Assembly: GCF_004208415.1 (NCBI RefSeq)
Contig: NZ_CP035758.1
Location: 9,672,001 to 9,736,000, forward strand
DNA from: Ktedonosporobacter rubrisoli
GTDB lineage: Bacteria > Chloroflexota > Ktedonobacteria > Ktedonobacterales > Ktedonobacteraceae
Reading direction: 5' to 3'
Length of the DNA: 64,000 nt
The notes under the pieces were generated by a model. The model made no database searches. It saw only the letters and a list, made by a program, of their open reading frames with translations, and was not told the DNA's origin. Below, piece after piece: positions 8,623 to 17,934 of the stretch (positions are counted from its first letter, which is position 1; each line of letters starts with the position of its first letter). The position numbers were made by a program, and so were the translations under genes.

Positions 8623-9732
8623 CTAGTCTTTGGAACGAGGATCAAAAGCATCGCGTAGGCCATCTCCCAGGAAAGAGAAAGCCAGGACGATAACTGCCAG
8701 TACTACGGATGGAAGCAAAGCTTCCCACGGATGAGTGTCAAGAAAGTTACTGGCATCTGAGATCATCAAGCCAATGCTAGATCCGGGAGGCTGGACGCCA
8801 AGGCCCAGCAGGCTGATACCTGCTTCACTAATGATTGTGTTGGAAATGTTTAGGGTTGAGGCAATGATCACGATGCTGAAGAGGTTGGGAACGATGTGCC
8901 GAATGATAATGCGTGAGTTGCTTGTGCCAGCTGTGCGGGCCGCCTCGACATACTGCTGTTCCTTGATTTGCAGCGTCTGCCCACGTACATAGCGAGCCAT
9001 CAAAGGCCAGACAGTGAGAGCCAGGGCAAGAGAGACGAGGAGGAGACGCGCATTACCGTTTGCGCCAATTATTGGTAACTTGCCAAAGATGTTATCGGCC
9101 TGTGTCCCGAAGATACCTGTGAGCAGGATGACGAAGAGCAAGCCTGGAAAGGCGAACATAAGGTCGGTGAAGCGAGCCAGGAGTTGATCGATCCAGCCTC
9201 CATAGTAACCAGCCAGGACACCTATCAGAACGCCAAGCACAACGTCCACAATTTCGACAAGCAGCGCAACTGAGATCGAGATGCGCATTCCTTGCATTAG
9301 ACGCGCCAACAGGTCGCGCCCCAGATTATCAGTACCAAGCCAGTACTGCCCTGAAGGCCCTTCATCCAGACGGTTGAGTTCCTGGTGGGCAAAATCGTGA
9401 TAGAGCGTTGGTTGGATAACGCCATTCAGGGCGCTTTTATAAGGCCCGCCAACATGCGTGTAAATGGTTGGACCAAAGAGCGCGATAAGAAAAAAGAGCA
9501 CGATGATACCCAAGCTAACCATGGCTCTTATATCGCGGCTTAATCTCCTCAAAGAATCTTGAAGTGGGGTAGGAGATTTCTTGTTCTGCTGGTCCTTTGG
9601 CACAGAACTAGCCAGTATGCCGTCTGCCCTCTCCATAAGCTCAGGGGTGGTGAGCTCTGCCGCGTTGGGCAGCATAATATTTGAAGCAGCAGTTTCAGGA
9701 AGATGATCTCTATTTGTGTCTTTCGTATCCAT
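8623..9732 (-). CDS. Peptide ABC transporter permease, OppC/DppC type (copy 1)
   Basis: Inner-membrane permease subunit of a peptide/nickel-type ABC importer. An N-terminal ~75-residue cytosolic stretch precedes the first membrane helix (VSLGIIVLFFLIALFGP). Five more helices follow. The EAA loop that contacts the ATPases is EAARTAGTSNSRIIIRHIVPN, and LLGLGVQPPGSSIGLMI is a family signature. At 369 residues it is longer than typical OppC (~300) because of the N-terminal extension, which is shared with the second copy at 17935. It lies 17 bp after oppB. No ATPase gene accompanies this pair, so it may use the OppD/OppF encoded at 15918-17916 (inference). Confidence 0.9.
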   Translation of the reverse strand: MDTKDTNRDHLPETAASNIMLPNAAELTTPELMERADGILASSVPKDQQNKKSPTPLQDSLRRLSRDIRAMVSLGIIVLFFLIALFGPTIYTHVGGPYKSALNGVIQPTLYHDFAHQELNRLDEGPSGQYWLGTDNLGRDLLARLMQGMRISISVALLVEIVDVVLGVLIGVLAGYYGGWIDQLLARFTDLMFAFPGLLFVILLTGIFGTQADNIFGKLPIIGANGNARLLLVSLALALTVWPLMARYVRGQTLQIKEQQYVEAARTAGTSNSRIIIRHIVPNLFSIVIIASTLNISNTIISEAGISLLGLGVQPPGSSIGLMISDASNFLDTHPWEALLPSVVLAVIVLAFSFLGDGLRDAFDPRSKD

Positions 9733-9749
9733 CTGTATTCTCTTGCCCT

Positions 9750-10709
9750 CTATTCGGCCTTGATACGCGGGTCAACAACAGTGTAAAGAATATCGGATAG
9801 GAGGTTTCCGAAGACCACGACAACTGCGAGCAGAACTGTTGTGGCTTGAACAACAGGGTAATCCAGGTTATTAATAGAGCTGATAGTGATACGTGCGATA
9901 CCTGGAATTGCAAAGATATTCTCAATGAAGAAGGCACCAGTGACCAGAAAACCTAGTGAGAAACCGATAACGGTAACTAGAGGGATCATGGCATTACGGA
10001 AGGCATGTCGATATACAACGACTCTCTCGACCAGTCCTTTCGCCCTCGCTGTGCGTACATAATCCTGGCGTAAAACTTCAAGCATGCTGGTTCGCGCAAG
10101 CCTGGCAAAGTAGGCCAATCCTGCAGCAGCATAGACGAGGATGGGGACCAGTTTAAATTGGATATCCGACCATCCATAGTGCCAGGGCACTCCCCATTGC
10201 GTGGCCGGCCAGTTAAGCCCCATATGATGGTCGAGCCATACAATCAATATCTGGCATAGAATGGCAATAATAAATACAGGTATGGCGTAGGCTACGAGCG
10301 CTACACCCATATTTACTGTGTCTATCCAGGAATTGGCTTTAAGCGCAGAAAAGATTCCCAAGGGCACTCCTATAAGAAGTTGAAGTGACAATGCCCATAA
10401 ACCTAGTTCTGCTGATATTGGAACTCCATCCTTTAGTATATCCCAAACTGAGCGATTTTGATAATAAAATGAGTTACCAAAATCTAGCTTGGTTAGATGT
10501 ATAAGAAAGTTGAAGTACTGCTGATACCAGGGCAGATCTAAGCCAAATGCGTGCCTTAAATTCTGTGCTGTTACAGGATCATAGTGTTCCCCCATCAGGA
10601 CGCGAATCGGGTCCCCCGGCGCAAAATATCCCATAATAAAGGTAATAAACGTTACGCCAATAATCACGAATAGCAGTCCTATTAACCTCTTAGTTAGGAA
10701 TTTAACCAT
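9750..10709 (-). CDS. Peptide ABC transporter permease, OppB/DppB type (copy 1)
   Basis: Six-helix inner-membrane permease of 319 residues, beginning with FLTKRLIGLLFVIIGVTFITFIMGYFAPGDP-type family sequence; the long periplasmic segment (ALRHAFGLDLPWYQQY...) lies between helices 1 and 2. The EAA-like loop is VRTARAKGLVERVVVYRHAFRNA. A strong AAAGGAGG site stands five bases before ATG 10709. It forms a two-gene unit with oppC (17-bp gap). It is clearly paralogous to the oppB copy at 19068. An ECF-like promoter motif lies about 510 bp upstream at 11220. Confidence 0.92.
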   Translation of the reverse strand: MVKFLTKRLIGLLFVIIGVTFITFIMGYFAPGDPIRVLMGEHYDPVTAQNLRHAFGLDLPWYQQYFNFLIHLTKLDFGNSFYYQNRSVWDILKDGVPISAELGLWALSLQLLIGVPLGIFSALKANSWIDTVNMGVALVAYAIPVFIIAILCQILIVWLDHHMGLNWPATQWGVPWHYGWSDIQFKLVPILVYAAAGLAYFARLARTSMLEVLRQDYVRTARAKGLVERVVVYRHAFRNAMIPLVTVIGFSLGFLVTGAFFIENIFAIPGIARITISSINNLDYPVVQATTVLLAVVVVFGNLLSDILYTVVDPRIKAE

Positions 10710-11219
10710 GCTATCCTCCTTTATGTTTACACAAAATAGTTGCGTAAACGGTTCATCCTAATTGAAATAGCTATCATTGCTATCTCTTGCCATAGCTTCC
10801 TTGCAATAGGCTCGATTCCTGTGAAATAGTTGAGATGTGGTACCCACCATATGGCACTTTTTATGGTTAGGAAAATATACATACGGAGATCAATTCTTAC
10901 GTATTTTATGTGACGCCTCTAACCTTGTCAAGCTAATTCCTGGTTTGATTCTATCAAAATATTTTATATTTATTTATGATTGATCACAGTAAGATATGGG
11001 TAATAGACTTAAAAATAGGTAATGAGCTTCTGCTGGCATAGACCTGTACTTTCCTGCGAAGCCCACTATCTCTGCATCATGGCCGTGGTTTTCTTGCAGC
11101 GCTGCGGGACGCTTTATATTGAACTAAAGTACATTAGTTCAAATGAGAAACTTTATACTCAAATTTTATGTTAGGAGAACCCAAGAATAGAGAAGTCCAT
11201 TAAAGTGTATCATGATAAA
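10710..11219. other. Long leader/intergenic region before oppB copy 1
   Basis: About 510 AT-rich bases with no convincing gene on either strand. If the motif at 11220 is the promoter, this is an unusually long untranslated leader; no SBP fragment could be recognised in it. Confidence 0.35.
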
Positions 11220-11246
11220 TACGCTTGAAGGGGGCCAAATCTCACA
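11220..11246 (-). promoter_or_regulatory. ECF-type promoter motif, site A
   Basis: On the minus strand TGTGAGAT, 15 bases, CGTA. It matches four other sites upstream of binding-protein genes in this window in sequence, strand and exact spacing, and after CGTA comes an AT-rich start region as in the others. It faces oppB copy 1 at a distance of about 510 bp. Confidence 0.6.
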
Positions 11247-11369
11247 TAACGATAAGTATTGGTGCTTGACAAAGCTCATGTTTAGTATGGGCAATCTCTG
11301 TTTCCAGTTCTTAACCAGCGCTAGTATATAAAGCTGGCAAAAGTCGGTAGCAATGCTCGATCTACCACA

Positions 11370-11403
11370 ATGCGCACCCGCAAATTCAAGAGTGGGTGCG
11401 CAT
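11370..11403 (-). terminator. Hairpin terminator after SBP copy 1
   Basis: Perfect 10-bp stem (ATGCGCACCC with its complement) and a 14-nt loop, 48 bp after the minus-strand stop codon. The U-tract is weak. Confidence 0.6.
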
Positions 11404-11450
11404 CGCGTCTTCGTTGGTAGTTTTTATGCTCTCAGCGCGGTTGAGATACT

Positions 11451-13175
11451 TTACTGAGAGATGTAGATCTTGGACCAGTCATCGGGTGGGATCAACTGCT
11501 GGGCGTTGATGTTTAGATTCTGGACCGTGGAGCGAGTCAAAGATTGGATCTTCTCCTGCCAGATAGGCAGCCAACCCACATCATTGATGATCTTTTGCTC
11601 TGCATCGTTGTAGAGCTTCATGCGCTCAGTCAGGTCCTGCGTAACATCGGCCTTTTCTAGCGTCTGCTGGACTGCCTGCTGTTCACTGGCGGCGGAAGAG
11701 CTATTCTGACCATAGTTGAACTGGTTATAATCTGAACCCTTATCGAAGAAGGTCGAGAGCCAGTCCTGGGGATCAGGATAGTCAGACTGCCAGCCAGCTT
11801 GCCACATCTGTAAGCCGTTGGCATTGTTGGTGCTGGCGGTTTGCAGATTGAGCAGTTTGGCGCGCGAGACAATGACGACATTGACCTTGAGGCCCAGGAC
11901 GCTTTGCCACATCTGGACGGCGGCGGTAATGGCGTCTTTGAAGCCCTGGTTGCGCGGATAGAAGGTCAGGGTGAGAGGCGGCAAGGCCGAAACGTTGGCG
12001 TAGCCGGCTTCCTTCATGCCTTCCTGGAGCAGTTGCTTGGCTTTATCGGCATTGCCCTGCGTGTTGGTGGTGCCATCAGGACCAGTGAGCTGGGGATAGT
12101 AGCCCTGCATGCCGCTTGGGATAACATGGTTGCTCGGGCTGGCCACGCCTTTCAAGGCGCTCTGGACGATGAGGTCCTTGTTGAGAGCCAGATCAAAGGC
12201 CTGGCGGATCTTGATATTGTCAAAGGGCTTGGACAGGTAGTTCATCGCCACATAGCGAATGACCAGCAGCGGAACCTCGCGGAACTCCTTGTTGCTGCGA
12301 TCAGAAGCTACATGCGACGGGGGAACTGGGGTAAATTCAAGCTGATTGGATTGATAGGCCTTATACATACCGTCCTGATCGGTATAGAAGTGAACGGAGA
12401 GCCGCTTGAGCTGGGGCTTGGCATCGTAATAGTTCTCGTTAGGGATCATTTCGATGCCTGTGGTATGCGTGTATTTCTCAACTTTGAAGGGGCCAGCGCC
12501 GCCGCCCTCGTTGAGATGATCAGTCCACTTTTTGGCATACTTGTCGATAAGGCTCTTCTCTACCACATAGGAGGTGGGATAAGAGAGGGTCTGCAAGAAG
12601 TAGGCCGCTGGTTTGTTGATCTTGATCACTACAGTGTTGGGATCAGGAGCTAGCAGACTATCGTCGATCAGGGTAGGAATTTTCCCTTTGCTGACTTTAT
12701 CATAATCCTGGAGCAAAGAGAGGTAGTAAGAGACGGGTGAGTTGGTTGCCGGAAGTACGGTACGATTGATGCTATAAATAACATCCTTAGAAGTGAGCGG
12801 AGCGCCATCACTAAATTTCAGATTGGGTTTGAGCGTGAAGGTCCAGGTCTTACCGTCCTCAGAAGTTTTCCAGGACTGTGCGAGCTGGGGAGCTACTTTG
12901 AGATCCTTATCCAGCGTGACCAGGCCGGTAAAGACTGCTTGAACTGGGAAGTTAGAGTCGGTATCCTGCACCAGCGCAGGATCAAAAGTGGAGATATCGC
13001 CAACTACTGGATAATTCAGGACCTGTTTGTCATCAGGTGCTTTTGTTGTTGAGCCTGGCGAGGTGCTGCCGGTGGGAGAAGAGCCTCCCGAGCTACCACA
13101 AGCGGCTAATAAGGTGGCTATCAAGCACAAGAAGATAGGCAGGACCTTAATAGTCAGGTTCTTGCTAAATCGCAT
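11451..13175 (-). CDS. Peptide-binding lipoprotein, SBP family 5 (copy 1)
   Basis: Extracytoplasmic solute-binding protein of the OppA/DppA type, 574 residues. A lipoprotein signal peptide (MRFSKNLTIKV..., then a hydrophobic core) ends in LLAAC with the lipidated Cys26, followed by a Ser/Gly/Thr linker. Family-5 landmarks include the DISTFDPALVQDTDS start of the mature domain, LKFSDGAPLTSKDVIYSI, and the C-terminal WLPIWQEKIQSL and IPPDDWSKIYISQ. AAGGAG lies nine bases before ATG 13175. It is closely similar to the next copy at 13670 through most of its length, so the two are tandem duplicates. It carries its own promoter motif (13450) and terminator, so it is a single-gene unit. Confidence 0.93.
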   Translation of the reverse strand: MRFSKNLTIKVLPIFLCLIATLLAACGSSGGSSPTGSTSPGSTTKAPDDKQVLNYPVVGDISTFDPALVQDTDSNFPVQAVFTGLVTLDKDLKVAPQLAQSWKTSEDGKTWTFTLKPNLKFSDGAPLTSKDVIYSINRTVLPATNSPVSYYLSLLQDYDKVSKGKIPTLIDDSLLAPDPNTVVIKINKPAAYFLQTLSYPTSYVVEKSLIDKYAKKWTDHLNEGGGAGPFKVEKYTHTTGIEMIPNENYYDAKPQLKRLSVHFYTDQDGMYKAYQSNQLEFTPVPPSHVASDRSNKEFREVPLLVIRYVAMNYLSKPFDNIKIRQAFDLALNKDLIVQSALKGVASPSNHVIPSGMQGYYPQLTGPDGTTNTQGNADKAKQLLQEGMKEAGYANVSALPPLTLTFYPRNQGFKDAITAAVQMWQSVLGLKVNVVIVSRAKLLNLQTASTNNANGLQMWQAGWQSDYPDPQDWLSTFFDKGSDYNQFNYGQNSSSAASEQQAVQQTLEKADVTQDLTERMKLYNDAEQKIINDVGWLPIWQEKIQSLTRSTVQNLNINAQQLIPPDDWSKIYISQ

Positions 13176-13449
13176 TAAATAATCACTCCTTATCGTGAGA
13201 CGATGAACAGTCTGGGCAATAAGCGATACGTGTTTTCCTTCCCAAAGAGCGAAAACTGCTGGGCAACCTTGCTGTTACGATCTCCTTACTATACTAAGTG
13301 AACAATCCTGAACCGAGCCTGCAAATAGTCACAGAAGGATCGCGTTTTTTCCCGCAATGGCAGTTTTGCGGGTCGAAAAGGTGAATGTTCATAATCACAG
13401 CAAATTCGCAGGCATAAGTAGAAGCTCTATATAATGGCTTATAAATAAC

Positions 13450-13476
13450 TACGCTCTAGAGAAACCAAATCTCACA
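13450..13476 (-). promoter_or_regulatory. ECF-type promoter motif, site B
   Basis: Minus strand TGTGAGAT, 15 bases, CGTA, then an AT-rich stretch containing TTATTTATAAGC that is nearly repeated at site C. It lies about 275 bp before the start of SBP copy 1. A hairpin-capable CCCGCAA/TTGCGGG pair lies within the leader near 13353-13374. Confidence 0.65.
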
Positions 13477-13619
13477 CCAGGGACTCTCTATTTAAGAAAA
13501 ACTTTGTAGCTATAATACTCAAGCATATAATATATAAGTATAAGAGTTTACATATTGCAAATTACAATTAATTGTGACAAAATTGGATATTGCTGAAAAA
13601 GATGCAGGGAAATGAAAAA

Positions 13620-13650
13620 GTCAGTTCGTATCATTGCGATACGAACTGAC
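13620..13650 (-). terminator. Intrinsic terminator after SBP copy 2
   Basis: Perfect 13-bp stem (GTCAGTTCGTATC with its complement), 5-nt loop, followed on the minus strand by CTTTTTCATTTC. Confidence 0.85.
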
Positions 13651-13669
13651 GGAGCGAAGCTTATAAAGC

Positions 13670-15391
13670 TTACTGAGAGATGTAGATCTTGGACCAGTCA
13701 TCGGGCGGGATCAACTGTTGAGCGTTGAGCGCCAGGTTTTGAACGCTGGGACGTAACAGATATTGAACCTTCTCTTGCCAGAGCGAGAGCCAGCCAACAT
13801 CGGTAATGATCTTTTGCTCTGCATCGTTGTAGAGCTTCATACGCTGAGTAGCGTCCTGGGTGGCATCGGCTTCTAACAGTTCTTTCTGAACCGCCTGCTG
13901 TGCGCTGGCATCGGCAGAGCTGTTCTGGCCATAGTTGAACTGGTTATAGTCAGCGCCCTTGGCAAAGAAGGTCGAGAGCCAGTCCTGTGGATCGGGATAG
14001 TCAGCGTTCCAGCCAGCCTGCCATATCTGCAAACCGTTAGGATTGTTGACCGAGGCAGTTGAAAGATCGAGTAGTTTGGCGCGAGAGACAATAGCAACAT
14101 TAACCTTGATACCAAGTGTCGTTTGCCACATCTGAGCGGCGGCGGTAATGGCGTCTTTGAAGCCCTGGTTGCGCGGATAGAAGGTCAAGGTAATAGGAGG
14201 TAAGGCCGAAACGCTGGCGTAACCGGCTTCCTTCATGCCCTCCTGGAGCAGTTGCTTGGCTTTATCAGCGTTGCCCTGCGTGTTAGTGGTGCCATCGGGG
14301 CCAGTGAGTTGGGCATTGTAGCCAGGCATGCCGCTTGGCACGATGTGATTGCTCGGAGTAAAGACGTTTTTCATCGCGCTCTGGACAATAAGATCCTTGT
14401 TGAGGGCCAGATCAAAGGCCTGGCGGATCTTGATATTGTCAAAAGGCTTGATCAAGTAGTTCATTGCAATGTAGCGAATGGTCAGGATCGGGATTTCGTG
14501 GAAACTGGGTGTGCCCTTCTGTGAAGCCACATTGGCCGGAGGAATGGGCGTGAAATCGAGCTGATTTGACTGATAGGCCTTATACATCCCATCCTGATCT
14601 GTGTAGAAGACTACGGAAAGGTGCTTAAGCTGGGGCTTGGCATCGTAATAGTTCTCGTTGGGAACCAGTTCGATACCTGTGGTATGCGCATACTTCTCAA
14701 CCTTGAAGGGACCGTCACCGCCGCCCTCGTTGAGATGGTCGGTCCATTTTTTGCTATACTTGTCGATAAGGCTCTTCTCCACCACATAGGAGGTGGGATA
14801 GGCGAGGGCCTGTAGGAAGTAAGCACCAGGCTTGCTGATCTTGATCACTACAGTGTTGGGATCAGGGGCCAGCAAACTATCGCCGATCAGGGTAGGCACC
14901 TTGCCTTTAGTAACTTTGTCATAATCCTGAATTAAAGAGAGGTAGTAGGCGACGGGCGAGTTGGTTGCTGGTAGGAGTGTACGATTGATGCTATAGACCA
15001 CATCCTGCGAGGTAAGTGGAGCGCCGTCGCTAAATTTCAAGCCTGGCTTGAGTGTGAAAGTCCAGGTCAGGCCATCGGAGGAAGTCTTCCAGGACTGTGC
15101 GAGCTGGGGAGCTACTTTGAGATCTTTATCCAGAGTGACCAGGCCGGTGAAGACGCACTGAATCGGGAAGTTAGAGTCGGTATCCTCGACCAGTGCAGGG
15201 TCAAACGTGGAGATATCACCAACCACTGGATAATGGAGGACCTGCTTATCATCAGGAGCTTTGCTTGAAGTACCGGAGGACGAAGTTCCAGCTGTGTTGC
15301 CACCTCCGCTGCCGCAAGCTGCCAATAATAGCGCCATCAGGCATAAGAAAATGCCTACTACCTTGACAGCTAGATTCTTACCGAAATACAT
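13670..15391 (-). CDS. Peptide-binding lipoprotein, SBP family 5 (copy 2)
   Basis: 573-residue OppA/DppA-type binding lipoprotein, near-duplicate of the protein at 11451. The signal peptide ends in LLAAC (Cys26). The mature part opens with DISTFDPALVEDTDS and ends with IPPDDWSKIYISQ, identical to copy 1 over the last 13 residues. Differences cluster in patches such as the loop around IPPANVASQKGTPSF, which might alter peptide choice (inference). AGAAGGAG precedes ATG 15391. It is a monocistronic unit with its own ECF-like motif at 15644 and its own terminator. It lies directly downstream, in transcription order, of the oppBCDF operon, so it is a likely partner of those permeases. Confidence 0.93.
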   Translation of the reverse strand: MYFGKNLAVKVVGIFLCLMALLLAACGSGGGNTAGTSSSGTSSKAPDDKQVLHYPVVGDISTFDPALVEDTDSNFPIQCVFTGLVTLDKDLKVAPQLAQSWKTSSDGLTWTFTLKPGLKFSDGAPLTSQDVVYSINRTLLPATNSPVAYYLSLIQDYDKVTKGKVPTLIGDSLLAPDPNTVVIKISKPGAYFLQALAYPTSYVVEKSLIDKYSKKWTDHLNEGGGDGPFKVEKYAHTTGIELVPNENYYDAKPQLKHLSVVFYTDQDGMYKAYQSNQLDFTPIPPANVASQKGTPSFHEIPILTIRYIAMNYLIKPFDNIKIRQAFDLALNKDLIVQSAMKNVFTPSNHIVPSGMPGYNAQLTGPDGTTNTQGNADKAKQLLQEGMKEAGYASVSALPPITLTFYPRNQGFKDAITAAAQMWQTTLGIKVNVAIVSRAKLLDLSTASVNNPNGLQIWQAGWNADYPDPQDWLSTFFAKGADYNQFNYGQNSSADASAQQAVQKELLEADATQDATQRMKLYNDAEQKIITDVGWLSLWQEKVQYLLRPSVQNLALNAQQLIPPDDWSKIYISQ

Positions 15392-15643
15392 ATGTCACAT
15401 CTCCTTCTAATGATGCGGCGAATTAGTTATGTGTGATGCATATTCATGATCGGTGTTACCTGTTCAGGGATATAGGGGTGGGCTAATTTCTCCTTTCTTT
15501 GAGTTTATGTTTTTGAAAATGCTGCAATAGAAGCAAATGGTTCTTGTTCTGGTTAGTGCTTGCTCAATTGCCCGTATCGCCAATACAGGATGGAGGAAGC
15601 GTAAATATGTGAAAGCAGCTATATTTTGTAAGCTTATAAATAT

Positions 15644-15670
15644 TACGTGGGGAAATAGCTAAATCTCACA
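15644..15670 (-). promoter_or_regulatory. ECF-type promoter motif, site C
   Basis: Minus strand TGTGAGAT, 15 bases, CGTA, then AATATTTATAAGC, almost the same as after site B. It lies about 255 bp before SBP copy 2. Confidence 0.65.
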
Positions 15671-15857
15671 CTGTATAGCTCAGTGTCTGGGAACAGGTGC
15701 TTAAAAATAATAAAGAGTCATATCTATATATAAAGGATGACAGTTAGCTTTGGATCAGGAGTAGGTACAATTGCAGCGAAATAGCCGCATCACACGACGT
15801 TTTCTGAGAAAACAAAGAGTAACAAAAAATAATAGATATTAAATGCAATGAAGCTAA

Positions 15858-15891
15858 ATGTGCGCATTCTTTTATAAAAAGATGCGCACAT
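15858..15891 (-). terminator. Terminator of oppBCDF operon
   Basis: Stem ATGTGCGCAT with its complement ATGCGCACAT, extended inward by a TTTT/AAAA segment with one bulged base, 27 bp after the oppF stop codon. Confidence 0.7.
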
Positions 15892-15917
15892 AGGGTAATT
15901 ATTTGCAGATAAGGTGA

Positions 15918-16922
15918 TTAGCCAGGGAAATGGCAAGCGGCATAATGGTTAGATTGCTTCTCTTCCAGCGGAGGAATGACCTCGCGACAAATTGCTTGCG
16001 CTTTCCAGCAGCGCGGATGGAAATTACAGCCGCTGGGTGGATTAGCCGGGCTGGGCACATCGCCTTCGAGGATAATGCGCTTCCGCTTTGCTTCTATGTC
16101 GGGATCTGGAACAGGAATGGCCGAAAGCAATGCCTGTGTATAAGGATGTAGAGGAGTCTGATAGAGCGCTTCGCTATTTGCCAGCTCTACGACACGTCCA
16201 AGATACATCACGGCTACACGATTACTGATATGCTTCACAACCGAGAGGTTGTGGGCTACGAAAAGATATGTCAAGCCAAACTTGCCCTGCAGATCCTGCA
16301 GGAGGTTAAGGACCTGAGCCTGGATCGAGACGTCGAGTGCGGAGACAGGTTCGTCGGCGACCACAAGCGACGGATGTAGCGCCAGAGCGCGGGCGATACC
16401 AATACGTTGGCGCTGGCCACCGCTAAACTCATGGGAGAAACGGTTAACGTAATAAGGATTCAGGCCCACAGTCTCAAGCAAATGCTCGACCTGCTCACGT
16501 ATCTCCTTGGAATTGCCACGATTAAAGTTTTCCAGCGGCTCAGAGACGATCTGCCCAACTGTATAACGTGGATCAAGCGAACCATAGGGGTCCTGGAAGA
16601 CCATTTGCATTTCTGCACGCTTTTTGCGTATCTCGCTTGAAGGAAGCCTTGTTAATTCAACACCTTCTAATTTCACGCTGCCCGCAGTTGGTTTAATGAG
16701 CTGCAGGATAGCGCGACCGGTCGTAGACTTTCCACAACCGCTCTCTCCTACCAGTCCCAGCGTCTCCCCGCGTCGAATAAAGAGATCGACGCCATCGACA
16801 GCTTTGATATTGCCGACTGTGCGACCCAGAAGACCACCCCTAATCGGGAAATGAACTTTCAGGCCTTTAACGTCTAATAGCGTTGTACTTGTTGTCTTAG
16901 CTGTTTCAACTTCTTGTGCCAT
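15918..16922 (-). CDS. oppF: Peptide ABC transporter ATPase, OppF/DppF type
   Basis: Cytosolic nucleotide-binding subunit. Walker A is GESGCGKSTTGR (about residue 54), the signature is SGGQRQRIGIARAL, Walker B is LVVADEPVSALD and the switch His is in FVAHNLSVVKH. The C-terminal oligopeptide-transporter (oligo_HPY) region holds four cysteines (CNFHPRCWKAQAIC...C), the arrangement reported to bind a [4Fe-4S] cluster in related Opp/Dpp ATPases. It is the last gene of oppB-oppC-oppD-oppF (16-bp gap to oppD) and is followed by a terminator hairpin. As the only OppF here it probably serves both permease pairs (inference). Confidence 0.92.
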   Translation of the reverse strand: MAQEVETAKTTSTTLLDVKGLKVHFPIRGGLLGRTVGNIKAVDGVDLFIRRGETLGLVGESGCGKSTTGRAILQLIKPTAGSVKLEGVELTRLPSSEIRKKRAEMQMVFQDPYGSLDPRYTVGQIVSEPLENFNRGNSKEIREQVEHLLETVGLNPYYVNRFSHEFSGGQRQRIGIARALALHPSLVVADEPVSALDVSIQAQVLNLLQDLQGKFGLTYLFVAHNLSVVKHISNRVAVMYLGRVVELANSEALYQTPLHPYTQALLSAIPVPDPDIEAKRKRIILEGDVPSPANPPSGCNFHPRCWKAQAICREVIPPLEEKQSNHYAACHFPG

Positions 16923-16938
16923 GTAATTCCTCTTTCCC

Positions 16939-17916
16939 CTAGCTTGGATAGAAGCAGGCTGCTACTTGTTCGCCGCGGCCTACAGGTTTTAGTTCTGGTC
17001 GCTCTTGTCGACAGCGGCTCTGAGCTCTCGGACAACGCGGAGCATATGGGCACCCTTGCGGTGGATTGACCAGATCGGGTGGCTGTCCGGCGATAGGCGT
17101 AAGCTTTGAGCCTGGCTTATCGTCAAGACGGGGGATAGACTCTAGAAGACCGATAGTGTAGGGGTGGGCAGGCGATTCAAAAATCTGTTTGACGGGTGCA
17201 GATTCCACAATATGTCCGGCATACATAACATTGACGTGCTGGCACGTACCTGCTACGACTCCCAGATCGTGCGTAATCAGCATGACGGCGGTCCCAAACT
17301 CGTGGGAAAGCCCCTTCATAAGCTCAAGCACCTGGGCCTGAATAGTCACGTCTAGAGCGGTAGTTGGCTCATCGGCGATCAATAGTTGCGGGTTACAGGC
17401 CAGAGCTATTGCGATCATCACACGTTGACGCATGCCGCCACTAAATTCGTGGGGGTAACTCTTAATGCGCCTCTTGGCGTCAGGGATACGCACCAGGTCA
17501 AGCATTTCCGTAGCACGCTTCCAGGCCTGATCGCCGGTGACATCTTTACGGTGACGTTTGACTGTCTCGGCGATCTGAAAACCTACAGTAAAGACGGGAT
17601 TGAGAGAGGTCATGGGGTCCTGGAAGATCATAGAGATCTTGCTGCCGCGCAGCTCAGTCAGCTCTTCCTGATTCTTTTCGAGGATATTATCCCCGTCGAA
17701 AGTAATGTCGCCAGCGGCGATTTTACCAGGAGGGGTAGGGATCAGACGCATCACAGAGAGAGCAGTAACGCTCTTTCCGCTTCCACTCTCTCCCACGACA
17801 CCAAGCGTCTGGCCCTGCTTCATAGTGAAAGAAACGTCGTCAACTGCTTTGACCACACCACCCCGTGTGAAGAAGTAGGTTTTTAGGTTGTTGACTTCCA
17901 GCAAATTTGCTGCCAT
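16939..17916 (-). CDS. oppD: Peptide ABC transporter ATPase, OppD/DppD type
   Basis: Nucleotide-binding subunit of 325 residues. Walker A is GESGSGKSVTA, Q-loop in MIFQDPMTSLNP, signature SGGMRQRVMIAIAL, Walker B LLIADEPTTALD, switch His in LITHDLGVVAG. The C-terminal oligo_HPY part has four Cys (CPYAPRCPRAQSRC...C), consistent with an iron-sulfur site. It pairs with OppF to make the ATPase heterodimer. Gaps of 18 bp to oppC and 16 bp to oppF point to one operon transcribed on the minus strand. Confidence 0.92.
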   Translation of the reverse strand: MAANLLEVNNLKTYFFTRGGVVKAVDDVSFTMKQGQTLGVVGESGSGKSVTALSVMRLIPTPPGKIAAGDITFDGDNILEKNQEELTELRGSKISMIFQDPMTSLNPVFTVGFQIAETVKRHRKDVTGDQAWKRATEMLDLVRIPDAKRRIKSYPHEFSGGMRQRVMIAIALACNPQLLIADEPTTALDVTIQAQVLELMKGLSHEFGTAVMLITHDLGVVAGTCQHVNVMYAGHIVESAPVKQIFESPAHPYTIGLLESIPRLDDKPGSKLTPIAGQPPDLVNPPQGCPYAPRCPRAQSRCRQERPELKPVGRGEQVAACFYPS

Positions 17917-17934
17917 TTTATTTTTCTCCGCTTT

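Noticed and set aside
11220..11246. CRP-type site reading of TGTGA
   Set aside because: A CRP site needs TGTGA-N6-TCACA; no second half-site occurs at any of the five copies, while the CGTA spacing is constant.
13353..13374. Hairpin CCCGCAA/TTGCGGG in the SBP copy 1 leader as a terminator
   Set aside because: On the minus strand it is followed by an A-run, not a U-run; only noted as possible leader structure.
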